From contig JAESUZ010002551.1 in assembly GCA_017311185.1 (NCBI GenBank), positions 1,798,001 through 1,862,000 on the forward strand: 64,000 nt of DNA, written 5' to 3'. The position numbers and the translations under genes were made by a program. Below, piece by piece: positions 48,244 through 59,592 of this stretch; the stretch's first letter is position 1; each line of letters begins with the position of its first letter. The notes under the pieces are model-generated. The model did no database searches. It worked only from the letters and a program-made list of their open reading frames with translations, and had not been told where the DNA came from. Source of the stretch: Proteles cristata cristata. Lineage: Eukaryota; Chordata; Mammalia; Carnivora; Hyaenidae.

Positions 48244-48731
48244 TACAATCTATGAAGATATTTGTCTTCTTCTTCTGCCTGTCCTTGGCTCTGCCCTCAT
48301 CACCCAGCACTCTGTATTAACCAGTGCTCAGTAAAGATTCACTGAATAAATGAATGAATGAATGAATGAATAGGCATCCCACATTTTTCATGATGTTAAT
48401 GAGAGTCTCTCAGTCAGGATTAGAATAGTTTCAGTTACTAATTAAAATATTTCTGAAAAACGTTCCATATTGGAGGGAAGCAATCAAATAACTGAACTTC
48501 AAAGTGAATATAGAAACCTGCAACATTTCTGTGTCACCTAAATTATCATGCTCAAAAGTCTGTATACGTCAATAGCTGCTTCCTTTGAGGATCCTCTCCA
48601 AGCAAGGGGAAAATAAGATCAAAGAGAGTATGACAGAACAAAAAGAGCCACAGTCATTGAATGACCTGAAAATATCATGAAACCACCAGCAAATCACCAG
48701 ACTGAATCAAGTAAGAATAAAATAACTTTTT

Positions 48732-48906
48732 ATTTTTTAAATACTTTATTTATTTTGAGAGAGAGAGCACAAGTGTGCAGGTGCAGGCAGGGGAGGGGCA
48801 GCGAGGGGAGCCCAATGCAGTGGCTCAAACACATGAACCGTGAGATCAAGACCTGAGCCAAAATCCAGAGTTGGACGCTTAACCAACTGAGCTACTCAGG
48901 TGCCAC
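48732..48906 (-). mobile_element. Carnivore SINE, minus strand, shortened
   Basis: GAGAGAGAGAGCACAAGTGT start and ACTGAGCTACTCAGGTGCCA end; lacks part of the central region. Confidence 0.88.
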
Positions 48907-49194
48907 TAACATACCTTTTTAAAGGCGAAACCAGAACAAATGGAAATGTTGAAACAAAACAAAAATAGAAAAAAATCAAATTCACATGTGTCATTTTTGT
49001 TTCCCCACTATATCTGTTAATTAAGTTTCTCTTGGTTTTTGTTTACTTCTGAAGCAAGACACATTTATCTTGAAATAAGTCTCAAATCACTTTTTAAAGA
49101 CTCACTGAGTTTATGGAGTGCTAGTACAGTGTGTCGTTCTACACTGAGAACATGTTCAGGAGTTACCCAGACTCAACAAAAAATGCAATTTGTG

Positions 49195-49282
49195 TGAATG
49201 TGTGAACACAACATGCCTGTGGGAGCATTTGTGTGCATAGATGCACGTGTGTGCATGCGCGAGCACGCGTGTGTGTGTGTGT
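49195..49282. repeat. TG-rich alternating purine-pyrimidine tract
   Basis: GTGTGAATGTGTGAACAC through GTGTGTGCATGCGCGAGCAC and GCGTGTGTGTGTGTGT; degenerate TG/CG alternation, Z-DNA-prone. Confidence 0.75.
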
Positions 49283-49732
49283 TCCGTGCACTCAACATTT
49301 AATGTATGACTTTACTTCCTTTAGGCCTAGGTCAACTAAATCTTGTCACACTATTCACTGATGTAATAAAAACAGGACTTTTATATATTTTCATTATAGC
49401 AAGACTAGAACCACTTGTATATTAGATCTCATTCACTTAAGCTTCAGTATTGCTGAATCCGTGATTACTACATACAATAGACCAAATTCAATTCACCTTA
49501 CTTAAAGTTTAGCTTTGAAATGTTTAGCTAAGTACTTTTATTTCAAATTACTTTTAACCCACCTTAGTGCTTCTCTACATGTGTTTTCTAAATGGAAATA
49601 CCCCTTCATTGACCACTATATAGGATCATCAAGATCTTACTTTATAACTCCTAATTTAAGGGTTGTTTGAGTTACTGTCCTTATTAAAAATAATATATAT
49701 ACTTTTAATTGTTAAAATTTTCCACTAATTTA

Positions 49733-49916
49733 GGGGTGCCTGGGTGGCTCAGTTGGTTGAGCGTCTGACTCTTGATTTTGATTCAGGTCATGATTTTGCA
49801 GTTAATGGAATCAAGCCCTATGTTGGGCTCTGCTGTGACAGCACAGAGCCTGCCTGGGATTCTCTCTCTGCCCCCTGCCCTGCTCATTCTCTCTCTCTCA
49901 AAACAAATAAACTTTA
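49733..49916 (+). mobile_element. Carnivore SINE
   Basis: GGGGTGCCTGGGTGGCTCAG head, TTGAGCGTCTGACTC; TSD-like AAATTTTCCACTAATTTA and AAATTTTTTCAACTCATTTA around it. Confidence 0.92.
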
Positions 49917-50178
49917 AAAAATTTTTTCAACTCATTTAAACTGGCCTTCCCTTGAATGATTCTGAGTCAGTAATGGCTCCCCTGTAAGTATTAGAATGTG
50001 CTTGGTCGTAAGTATTCAAAAGTCAATTCTTAAAATAATTTTATGACTAAGGGTAAGATTAATAATAATATAAATATAAAAAGTACAGACTAGAAACTAA
50101 GGATACAAAATTAACAACAAAAGCAATACTGACACCCATCTCTTTTCTCCAAACTAGGTCAAGAAATTAAATGCAACT

Positions 50179-50301
50179 GGGGCACACAGGTGTCTCAGTC
50201 TGTCGAGCATCAGACTCTAGATTTTGGCTCAGGTCATGATCCTAGGGTCGTGGGATTGAGCCCCACATCAGGATGTGAACTGAGCGTGGAGCCTGCTTAA
50301 G

Positions 50302-50342
<41 letters not shown>

Positions 50343-50388
50343 GCCACTCTCTCCTGCTTGCACTCTCTCTCTAAAATAAATCAATTAA
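50179..50388 (+). mobile_element. Carnivore SINE
   Basis: GGGGCACACAGGTGTCTCAG head (diverged), CT array 50304-50338; flanks AAATTAAATGC (50164-50174) and AAATTAAATGCC (50391 onward). Confidence 0.9.
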
Positions 50389-50759
50389 AAAAATTAAATG
50401 CCATTATTTCAAAGATGTAAACACAAAGAAAATGCTGTATTGCAGCCACTTGAATCTCAGTTTCTCCCCTCCCCGGACATAAGCTATTACAGGCCAACTA
50501 TAATAAAGAGAACAGCATACTGACTGCAGGGTTCATGTGTGCATTCTTCCTCTGGCTAAGTGCCATCTGTATGGTAATTACTTTGCATTTTCTGAATGCA
50601 ATTACACAGTAATCTGCCATAACTGAATTTGCCTATGGCTGCATGGCTTTTATTGATCAAATCTACTGAGGAACCAAATAATTAAAGAGGTTACAGAATG
50701 TTTCATCCTGTGAGTCACAGTACATGTCTTAAAGGCTGTGCTCCTCCTGATCCTATTAT

Positions 50760-51060
50760 TTCTTAAAATAATAATAATAATTTATTGAGCACTCACTAAG
50801 TGCCAGACACTATGCTAGGAACTTTAAAGTGAGTATCTCACACATTTATGAAGTAGGAAGTGATATTGGCCCCATTGCACAGATTAAAAAAAACAACAAC
50901 AACAGACTTAGAGCAAGTAATTGGCCCACAACACTAATAAGTAATAGTGTGAAATCAAAGCCAGGACAAGAGACTTAGAGCAAGTAATTGGCCCACAACA
51001 CTAATAAGTAATAGTGTGAAATCAAAGCCAGGACAAGAGGATTCAGAATCTACTTTCTTA
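50760..51060 (+). mobile_element. MIR SINE carrying a 67-bp duplication
   Basis: 'tttattgagcactcactaag', 'tgccagacactatgctagga' and 'gcaagtaattggcccacaac' are typical MIR text. The distal part is present twice (see 50904-51037). Confidence 0.75.
50904..51037. repeat. Perfect 67-bp tandem duplication
   Basis: The 67 bases starting AGACTTAGAGCAAGTAATTG and ending AAGCCAGGACAAG at 50904-50970 are repeated without a mismatch at 50971-51037. It lies 160 bp from the acceptor side of exon 8. Confidence 0.97.
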
Positions 51061-51196
51061 AACTTCCTCTGTACTGCTTACAGATATGTGTTATAAATCA
51101 ACTAACTTAAGTCTCACCAACAAATTAGAGTCTGCTCAAATTGGGAAGCAGCTTGGATTAAGACAGAATGCAGCTGGCTGACTACAGTCTATATAC

Positions 51197-51285
51197 CTTT
51201 CCTTCTTCATCACACGGAGTATGGATCTGGAAATAGTCTTTTGTGGTACAGGGAGGTCGCTCCATACATTCGCTGGACCCTTCCT
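51197..51285 (-). CDS. ELAPOR2: ELAPOR2 exon 8 (residues about 334-363)
   Basis: Acceptor ATGTTTCAG precedes 51285 and donor AAG|GTATAT is at 51197. The 89 bp complete a split glutamate and give 29 codons reading EGSSECMERPPCTTKDY through HTPCDEEGK. The cysteines close the module begun in exon 7 and open the next ectodomain segment. It is followed by the largest intron fully contained in the window (40724-51196). Confidence 0.95.
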
Positions 51286-51889
51286 CTGAAACATAAAAAC
51301 GCATTTCAGAAATGAGTCTTTTATGTTGTGACTCTCAGTAAAAGCAAAAATCAAATCAAAACAAAACAAAAAAAGAGACAACTAAAAATTAAAAATTACC
51401 TTGCTAGAGGAGTTTAGGAAGGACTATCTAGACCTAAGGAGAATAAAGGCCTGTGTTTTTATTAACCCTAGAGCAATACATGTTTCCATGATACACAGAA
51501 AACAAAACTCTTCTAAGAAGACATTAGATTACTTCCATTATTTGAACACTGGAAATTTGCAACAAATTAAAATTTTCTAAGTACATCTCTATGCCAATGA
51601 GTCATGTAAAATCACAATCTGATTTTTTTTTTAGATTAGTATAAATATATCCAAAGCAATTCCCGGTAGGATGTGGAACAGAAAAAATTACAAATGGAAA
51701 AACCATGCACAAAGGGTAGTAAGTCATATTTTATCCATTCAATACTGATTAACCTCAGCACTTGGCTCCTGGAACACTGTTCCCACCACATTTTATGTGT
51801 GATTTCTGGCTCATGACCCTACACTCTAGACAAACATACTTTTAGAGAGAAAAGAACAAACACTACCTACTGGCAAAAACCAGTCCTAC
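51286..51889 (-). other. ELAPOR2 intron 7
   Basis: 604 bp, phase 1, AT-rich; a repeated AAAACAAAACAAAA tract near 51358-51370, nothing else recognised. Confidence 0.85.
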
Positions 51890-52042
51890 CTGAAAACTGG
51901 GAGTCCTCTTCACACTTGATACATTCTTTGGCTCCTTTCTCTGAGTAGGTGTTTCTGGGACAGACTTGGCAGATGAATGAGCCTGGTTTGTTGCTGAAGG
52001 TGCCTGGCTTGCACGGAAAACATTCTGATGTGTACGCCACCC
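51890..52042 (-). CDS. ELAPOR2: ELAPOR2 exon 7 (residues about 283-334), first GCC2/GCC3 cysteine module
   Basis: Acceptor CACACAG precedes 52042 and donor CAG|GTAGGA is at 51890. The 153 bp start with a split glycine and read [18 protein letters not shown] through [11 protein letters not shown]. The spacing [11 protein letters not shown]...CxVCPxNTYSEKG...CxxC is the signature of GCC2/GCC3 (ephrin-receptor-like) modules. A longer frame on the same strand overlaps this exon but is a shadow; the correct frame is fixed by the CPC/CKPGTF pattern and by phase continuity with exons 6 and 8. Confidence 0.95.
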
Positions 52043-53022
52043 CTGTGTGGTAATGAAAACCAGAGCATGGGAAGGAGGACCCACCAGCAACAAGCAGACC
52101 AGCACCTTCTTGCTGCTTCTACCAGAAGTGAGAGAAGTAGTCATAGTGAGCCCAGATCTTTTATCCCATTCATTCAACAGCAAGGAAGTATTCACTGTGT
52201 GCACAACACTGGGGTAGATACTAGCCTAAGAAGAGCAGTCACTTACACAAGAGATCAAGCTTTGACAGAGGCATGCTAAATTATAAACTGAGTTGTCAAA
52301 AGACAACTCCACTAACTGTAAGGTCTCCTCCAGTTCTATAAGCCTACTATTCTCTGACCTTTGGGGCCACCTGTTCCCTTTTCCTCCACTGGAAAGACCG
52401 AACAGACCTTAGGGGGAATGGCCTTTTCTCTGGCTTGTAATTGCACCCTTTGCCAGCAGATGTCCCTATGACTAATGAGTTCATGTCAGGGGAACCAGTA
52501 CAGAACGTAGTAAAATAGAAGCCATTAATAAAGGAGAATCACTGCCTTAATTAAAAGTAGCCCTAATTGAGAATGAACCACGCCAGGTTTACTGGCTTCT
52601 CTCCTGGGCCAGAAAATGCCTGGGTGGTTCAGAGAGGCATAAGAGGTTTAGGAGACGGTCAGGCAGAGAAGTCTGTTTTATTGTTACTTCTATCGATACA
52701 ACAGTGAGCTGTTATATCCCGGTGAGCTCGATGCCTGGCACAATAGACATCTCTTGAATGAAGAATAGGTTCTTATTAACAAGGATCATTTTATTTTACT
52801 TAAAGACACCGAAAATTGTTATCATGCTTATTTTTTCACGCGGATTAAATTTAGGTTAAGGGAACGAAAACATCAGTCAACTTGACAAAAATAAAATTCG
52901 GGTCTCAAGATGTGTATCCTACCCCATAAACCCTTGAGCCATCCAAACCAAACATTTAACAGCTCTTTTAACTACCTCTAAAATGTGATGTGTGTCTACT
53001 AAAACAGATTGCTGTGAAATAC
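52043..53022 (-). other. ELAPOR2 intron 6
   Basis: 980 bp, phase 1. I see no recognisable repeat or gene. Confidence 0.85.
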
Positions 53023-53128
53023 CTTCAATTGTGATATTTTTTACCAAAACTGGCTTGACGGCCTTAGAACCCATAAGGATGCCGGTGGTCCTCCAGTACA
53101 GTATGTTGGTGCCTGACTTCAGCATTAC
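53023..53128 (-). CDS. ELAPOR2: ELAPOR2 exon 6 (residues about 248-283)
   Basis: Acceptor CCTTGACAG precedes 53128; the donor at 53023 is AAG|GTATTT, weaker than most in this gene. The 106 bp give 35 codons plus one base, reading VMLKSGTNILYWRTTG through VLVKNITIE. It contains an N-I-T glycosylation sequon (about N278). Tryptophan and tyrosine are close together, as expected of a beta-rich ectodomain. The trailing G joins GG of the next exon to give glycine. Confidence 0.95.
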
Positions 53129-53557
53129 CTGTCAAGGGGAAGACTCACGTCAGATAAACCAGGCTCCTTCAACCATACCTGAAAGCTAATCCCATATACC
53201 TTTTCCAAGGCATTATAATGAAACACCGTTAATTGGGAACCTACAACCTTGAGTTTACTGCAAATTCAGACATAAAATCTGCTGTAGTCACTTTTTCTTA
53301 AAAAATAAATAGCTTGCTAATCCAAAAAATATACCAGTAAGGAAGGAAAAGAAAATTACGCCTGAACAAAAAGATAAAATGATTTTTAAACCACGTGCAT
53401 GTAAGTCTTGGCTCATAATTAAAAGGGACTCATTCTAGAGAGTGAGAAGACACGTGGCCCAATGTTTATTGACTGTCACTATTCACAAGAAGATCTTTGG
53501 GCTCTGAAAACAATAAGGCAACAGAATGAGTTTGCTTCCTTCTAAAATTATTTAATA

Positions 53558-53770
53558 GGGGTTCCTGGGTGGCTCAGTAAGTTAAGCTTCTGACTTTCGG
53601 TTTCAACTTAGGTCACGATCTCACAGTTCTGGGTTCGAGCCCCACATTAGGCTCCATGCTGATCATACAGAGCTTGCTTCGGATTCTCTCTCTCCTCCTC
53701 TCTCTCTGCCTCTCCCCTGCTTGTACCTTCTCTCTCTCTCTCTCAAAATAAGTAAATAAACTTAAAAAGA
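53558..53770 (+). mobile_element. Carnivore SINE
   Basis: GGGGTTCCTGGGTGGCTCAG head, CTCTCTCTCTCTC before AAATAAGTAAATAAAC tail. Confidence 0.9.
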
Positions 53771-54299
53771 AGATTTAAAAATAAGTAGAGATAAAGTTAT
53801 TTTAAAAATACTGCAAGAGCAACCAGAGAAAAATAGAACTGTTGTAAAATAACGTGATTTAAATGTATATCTCCAGCACTTAAATGATCAGTACATCTAA
53901 TATTTAATTCCTTTGCCACCAATATATTGTTCTATTTACATATCAAATGACTTTTCTGCTAAGTCTCATATTGTTTCTGTCAAAAGAACTGATATAAAGA
54001 TTCATTGCTTTCTCGTTTGACACTCTTATTCTTCTGGTACAGTCTCTGGCTGCCCAGATTCAAGTTGTATAAAATTAAAACAGATCCAGGTACTTCACGT
54101 TGCCAGAGATTCAGGAGAGTCGTGCATTAAGTACTTTCCCCTGGGTTAAGTGAAGAAAACATATTTGTTGCCAAGGGTTACTTGCACCTTCAAAACGCAG
54201 CTTAATGAATACTTAGACAAATGGATCTTAAGTGGTTCTAATATCACTTCCAGGCATACAGATCAAAAAATAGTCCGAGAGCATACATTGTATTAATCA

Positions 54300-54530
54300 C
54301 TCAAGGATGGAGCACCTGTTATAACGGAAAGAAGGCAAGGGTGTATGGTGACTTATCGACATAGAACTCAGTCTACACTGCAGGCACCACACGAGGTCTT
54401 TCTCATGTAACCCTGCAAGACTGCTCCCATTCCTTCCATGAAAAGGCAGATTCAAAGAGATTATGCCAATTGCCTAAAGAAACATAACTGCTGTAAGCCA
54501 GAGTTAGATTTTAAATCCATGCCTCATTCC
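54300..54530 (+). mobile_element. MIR-like fragment
   Basis: 'ttctcatgtaaccctgcaag', 'agattcaaagagattatgcc' and 'taagccagagttagatttta' follow the MIR order. Confidence 0.55.
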
Positions 54531-55195
54531 AATGGGAAAGTGGCTCAAATAATAATAACAGATTCACAGACTATGTTACCTGATAATTGTTTCCAAATAT
54601 TTGGGGTTGTTGTGTGGAGAGGAGGTAGTTACTTAACCCGATGTGACCAGGGAGGGTAGGTCTTTGAGCAACAGGTGACAAACAGAGAGGAAGCTGGGTT
54701 GGCTCCAAACATGACTGGATACTGTGAGAGGCGGCGCTGTCCAACAATGGAGTCAGTACAGCCCCCAAGAAAACAAGTTTGAAAGTCACTTGTTGGAGAC
54801 ACTGCAGTGAAAGATGGATCAAAGGATCCTTCCAGTGCCAAGAGCCACTGATTCTTTCCCACGTGACAGGCACACATGCGATCTTACACACCCAGAGGTT
54901 CTGTGTATTTGTTCTTAATAGTCTTATTTGTTGTCAATGCCCCTTTGAAAAGAAGGAAAGTTGGAGTCTTACAGGGACGAGAAGGGAAAGAAGCCCAAAG
55001 AGAAAGAGAAAGGTAGGAAAAGGCACCTAGAAAGAACCTGTGTCCACGAAACTTTGAGGCAATCTCTTCCCTACCCAGAAACTGTCTAAATTAATGAACA
55101 ATTCTTTTCATAAAATAAAATTCTTCATAAGGTTGGGGAACAGAGGGAGCAGCATGGGGGTTAGAGGGAGAGAAGAAGAACAAAGAGAGACTTAC

Positions 55196-55282
55196 AGAAT
55201 GAGAGCCCCATTCTCCATTGTCTGTGAGCTTTACCCACTTGTCTGCGGTGGTGTCCATCTCCTGGCACTGATCATTCTGAAT
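55196..55282 (-). CDS. ELAPOR2: ELAPOR2 exon 5 (residues about 219-247)
   Basis: Acceptor AATCCACAG precedes 55282 and donor TCT|GTAAGT is at 55196. The 87 bp are exactly 29 codons (phase 0 both ends), reading IQNDQCQEMDTTADKW through GEWGSHS. It continues the ectodomain directly from exon 4 (FFEFF|IQND). A phase 0-0 exon could be skipped without a frameshift, losing 29 residues. Confidence 0.95.
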
Positions 55283-55956
55283 CTGTGGATTAAACACAAG
55301 GGCCCCAGTAAAGCTTCCTGAATAATGGCTTTAATTAAAGGCATTACTCAGCACAAGACAGGCTGCAAGAACTTCTTTCAATACACACTAAATCATGGCC
55401 ATGAGTAATTCTCAGCAAGTAAATACACCATGACCTCCAGAGCCCAAGTGACAACTGCATTCAGTGGTTCTGAGTAAAGCATCCTCATTATTGCAACAAA
55501 AGGGTTAAGAACAGAGAAGAGGGAAGGAGACAGGATGACAGCAGTTCACCCTGATAATTCACAGAAAGGAGAAAAAGTATTACCAAAAACTTACCAAATG
55601 TTTCAAAAGCTTGCATTCACCATACAGGCCCAATAGTATAAAAACAAAGTTTATTTTGACAAGATTTAGAGCATGAACACTTTAAATTAATAAATAAATG
55701 AAATCTGCTTTGTGTTTAGTTCCCCAAGACTTATTCCACATACGTAAGTGAGTGACTACAGCAAAGTCAAAGCCCTACATTTTCTTTTGGGGGAGGGGGA
55801 AGGGGTAAATGTTAATCATATGCCAAGATAACTCAAATGACTACAGCTACTATCTTTAGCACCAAACACTTTGTGCTTTCTAGACATCTCTTACAAAATG
55901 CCTCAGGATCTGTATACTATTTTTCCAGGCCTGTGAAGAAAACACAGACATCAATC

Positions 55957-56182
55957 GGGGCGCCTGGGTGGCTTAGTCAGTTAAGCGTCTGACTTTCGCT
56001 TAGGTCATGATCTCACGGTTCATGGGTTCGAGCCCCACGTTGGGCTGTGTGCTGACAGCTAGCTCAGAGCTTGGAGCCTGCTTCTGATTCTGTATCTCCC
56101 TCTCTCTCTGACCCTCCCCTGCTCACGCTGTCTCTCTTTCTCTCCTAGAAATAAATAAAACATTAAAAATTTAAAAAAAAAC
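55957..56182 (+). mobile_element. Young carnivore SINE
   Basis: GGGGCGCCTGGGTGGCTTAG head, near consensus; TSDs AACACAGACATCAA (55941-55954) and CACACAGACATCAAA (56182-56196). Confidence 0.94.
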
Positions 56183-56364
56183 ACACAGACATCAAAAGGC
56201 TAGGCCATTTTGCACTACTACACAATAGTCAGCAACAGAGTAGGGTTAAAGTAAGAATTCATCCCCTCTACTTTAGCCAGAATGGCTATTTCTTTCTTCT
56301 CTACCTCTTTTCCACTGCATTCATCATCCTGACCAGTTTAAAAAAGACATAAAAATGTATCCTG

Positions 56365-56580
56365 GGGGCTCCTGGGTGGCTCATTGGGTTAAGTGTCTGA
56401 CTTAGGCACAGGTCACGATCTTATGGTCCATGGGTTTGAGCCCCATGTCGGGCTCTGTGCTGACAGCTCAGAATCTGGAGCCTGCTGCAGATTCTGTGTC
56501 TCCCTCTCTCCTGCCTTTCCCAGCTTGTGTTCTCTTTCTCTCTCTCTCTCAATAATAAATAAACTTTTAAAAATTATTTT
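56365..56580 (+). mobile_element. Carnivore SINE
   Basis: GGGGCTCCTGGGTGGCTCAT head; TSD-like AAAAATGTATCCTG (56351-56364) and AAAATGTACTCTG (56581-56593). Confidence 0.92.
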
Positions 56581-56971
56581 AAAATGTACTCTGTAATAGA
56601 TATTTTTTAAAGGTTACTAACAGTAAAATAGATCCTTTAAACATCTCAAAATACCCGGGAATATCAGCTACTGAGGCTTTTTTTTAACTGAAGCTAAGTG
56701 TCATATTTATACTATAAGCATAATAGCCATTCTAACACAAATGGTAAGCCATTGTTAAGCAGCTAAGGACCCTAAATGTACCTTTGATGGTCAGTTTTTG
56801 GAAAAGCTTAAAGCTTTTTTTTTTCCAGCTGAAATCAAACATCATGTGTTTTCAGAACATTCTATTGGCATTCTGGGATCTGATTTTTGTTCTTCATTCT
56901 AAAGGTAAGTATTAAAGGTATGACCTTGGTCCAATCACTTATTCTCTCTAAGCTTCAGTTTCATCATCTTT

Positions 56972-57176
56972 TTTTGTGTTTTTATTTTATTTTTGTGAGA
57001 GAGACAGAGCATGAGCAGGGGAGGGGCAGAGAGAGAGGGAGACACAGAATCTGAAGCAGGCCCCAGGCTCTTAGCTGTCAGCACAGAGCCAGATGCAGGG
57101 CTTGAACTCAGCAACTGCTAAATCATGACCTGAGCTGAAGTCAGATGCTTAACCGACTGAGCCACCCAGGAGCCCC
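56972..57176 (-). mobile_element. Carnivore SINE, minus strand
   Basis: GAGAGAGAGGGAGACACAGA body, ends CTGAGCCACCCAGGAGCCCC; flanks CAGTTTCATCATCTTTT (56956 onward) and CAGTTTTTATCTTTTA (57177 onward). Confidence 0.92.
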
Positions 57177-58736
57177 CAGTTTTTATCTTTTAAAAAAGAA
57201 AAGTGGAGGAGCTGAATGAAGTTCCCACATAGTTCTAAAATTAAATGCTTTAGTGCTTTAAATTATGTAATGTCTATAGGTACAAGTGCATTTGTCTGTC
57301 TAGAGACATTTCCTTTCCATTAACCATTAGCATGATGACTGAAGTGTTGACCCTTTGAGTCAATACATTGCACCCTGCAAAGCTGAAACATCAATAAAAG
57401 AAGGAACATGAAGTTACTACCCCTTTTCAATCTATAACCAGAAGAACAAAGGGATCACTCAAAGGAAATAATGAAACTTCATGCCTTAAGAGGACTTTTA
57501 GCAACAACTCTCAAAGGACTTACTCGACAATACCAAAACTAAATGCTTATTCTAACAGTTACACAACTACCTTGCTTCTTAACTGTATTCTACTTTTATT
57601 AAGATGGCAAAAATGTCCCATGGAACAGGGAATCATTTACTTTAACAAGTGTTTTGCAAACAAAATGTAGCTTCAAAAGGAAATTTGTTTGAATGTTACT
57701 TAACATCTTAAAGTCATCAAAAGATTAGAACCAGGAGGCCCCTTAAAAGGTCTTGTCATACAATCCACTTGGCAAAAGGGAATGATGAGGACCGGAAAGT
57801 TAACTTTAATTGTCCAAAACACACAACCAGCCACTGTAGTTGGGACCGGAGCCAGAATTTCTTGACTTCAAATACAACACTCATACTTTCAAGGCAAATA
57901 TCTCTTCCTACCAAACTTCTGACTTACCAATTTCCATTATCAGGAGCAATATAAATTTGTTTTATAAATACTAGCACATAGTCTCCTGAAATATGGACCA
58001 CAGGAATATTTTACAAGATATTTTTCCCAGTTACATGAACAACACACCTTTTTTTCTTTTTTTTGGGGGGGTTTAGAAGTCAATCTGAAAACATTTTCTC
58101 AAGCATCTGAGTGACTGCCACAACAAATATTTACTAGATTAGATACAGTTTATATTAAATGTTTACATAATTTTAGTGGTAACAGCCTATTCCGTAGGAC
58201 TATATTGCATAATGCTATTTCATCTCTTACCAGAGACATCAACTATCTCATCCACTGATTCCTTTAAATTGTACAAAATTGACAGAATCAGAAATATACA
58301 GCCACTTCTACTTTTAAAATATTGCCCAAGCTTATACTTAAATACTTGAAACTGCAAAGAGAAAAAAAAAAAACAAAAACTAAAATTGGTGAAAACATAT
58401 TTTGAAAAAACTAGCATCTGTAGCTATAAAAAAAATTAAAGCGAATCTTGGTGACAGCATATTGCATACAAAAAGTCTAAATCAAATGGTCATTCAATGA
58501 TCAAACCCAAAAATAAAACAAGCCCAATGTTACTCAACAAGGTGAGAGCTCGGAGGTAATAATACTAACCAGAAAATAAAGTATTATGTAGAAATACAAA
58601 GTTTTCTTTTAAAGTCAAAAGGTTCAATCAATTAACAGAAAAAACTGAGGAGGCATATAATGCAACAGCAACAATTAACAGAAATTTTACATGAATTTCC
58701 CTCAAAAAGTGAATTCTAGAAAATAAAAGGCCTTAC

Positions 58737-58884
58737 AAAGAACTCAAAGAAGATGTTGTTGTCGACATACTGGTACTCAAAGAAGACATAACCTGACTTC
58801 TTAAGGTGCACAGCATAGATCAAAGATACCGTGCAGTCATCACGATTTGACTCTATGTAGTTTCCACGAGGGACCCACGAAGAG
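58737..58884 (-). CDS. ELAPOR2: ELAPOR2 exon 4 (residues about 169-218)
   Basis: Acceptor TTTCCACAG is directly before base 58884 and donor TTT|GTAAGG is at 58737. The exon is 148 bp: one base completing a split codon, then 49 codons reading [13 protein letters not shown] through DNNIFFEFF. The ectodomain here is rich in aromatic residues and contains an extracellular-type cysteine in RDDCTV. If the split codon is Asn, as in human, it makes an N-S-S glycosylation sequon across the exon junction. This is the most 5' exon in the window; the preceding exon lies beyond base 64000. Confidence 0.95.
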
Positions 58885-59388
58885 CTGTGGAAACAAAACA
58901 TTTTTACATTAACGTTCAGAAACCTCTTCTGTTCACAAGTTATCTAGCTCAGTTTAAGAAGCAGTTCCATCAGCAAAGCACAGCAGAGAAGTCTAAAGCT
59001 TTTCTGGAACTCAAAGGCCAACACATTACAGGGAAAAGGACTTCCTAAATTTTGGTAAGGTTATGTGATCCATTTGCAAAGGAAACTGCTATTTTCCACC
59101 AAAAATTTGATTACTAAATAGATGACCACAAACTGTAATTGTCTGAGGTAGAATTATTCTCTCAAACAACATATGAAGTTTTGTTTATAAACATATATAC
59201 CTGGCAGGGAAATGAGGGAGTTCCTTGATATGAAAGAAAGAACAGTAATTGTAAAAATCCATGTAGAGTCTAAGCAAAATATAGATCACAGTTTCAAAGT
59301 ATAATACAGGGGTAAGAGTCTGGTTGGAATTTTTATCTCAAAAAGGTGAAAAGTTAAGGAAACATTCTGGTGAACAAAATAAGTTGGT

Positions 59389-59592
59389 GGGGCACCTGGG
59401 TAGCTGAACATTTGGCTTGATTTCAGTTTAGGTCATGATCTTGTGGTTCGTGAGTTTGAGCCCCAAGTCGGGCTCTGCATGGACAGTGTGGAGCCTGCTT
59501 GGGATTCTCCCTCTCCTTCTCTCTCTACCCCTTACATGCTCACACACATGCATTCGTTCTCTAAATAAAAATAAAAAAATAAATAAAATGAA
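59389..59592 (+). mobile_element. Carnivore SINE with head deletion
   Basis: GGGGCACCTGGGTAGCTGAA head, missing the usual 'cagttggttaag' segment, then TTTGAGCCCCAAGTCGGGCT and an AAATAAAAATAAA tail. Confidence 0.9.

Larger units (their letters stand above)
47500..48372 (+). mobile_element. L2 element split by a hAT element that is itself split by a SINE
   Basis: L2-like text at about 47500-47815 ('caatctgctccttttctcaa', 'ctttctgtagcactaatcac') resumes at about 48244-48372 ('cagtgctcagtaaagattca' then repeated GAATGAAT). The gap is a MER5A-like hAT element. Confidence 0.6.
40724..51196 (-). other. ELAPOR2 intron 8 (largest complete intron, 10.5 kb)
   Basis: Phase 0. Contains SINEs at 41075-41301, 42371-42584, 47904-48138, 48732-48906, 49733-49916 and 50179-50388, MIR/L2 traces, an L1 end at 44148-44275, a TTAGGG-type insert at 43074-43097, a hAT/L2/SINE nest at 47500-48372 and a 67-bp tandem duplication at 50904-51037. 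No gene seen, despite several frames of 60-100 codons. Confidence 0.85.
53129..55195 (-). other. ELAPOR2 intron 5
   Basis: 2067 bp, phase 0. Contains a SINE (53558-53770) and a MIR-like stretch at about 54300-54530; the rest is unassigned. Confidence 0.85.
55283..58736 (-). other. ELAPOR2 intron 4
   Basis: 3454 bp, phase 0. Holds three SINEs (55957-56182 plus, 56365-56580 plus, 56972-57176 minus), a G-rich run at 55788-55806 and a MIR/L2-like trace around 57720-57890. Confidence 0.85.

Noticed and set aside
51863..52204. A 113-codon minus-strand frame as a coding exon in its own right
   Set aside because: It is a wrong-frame shadow of exon 7; the correct frame shows the CxxC cysteine pattern and joins exons 6 and 8.
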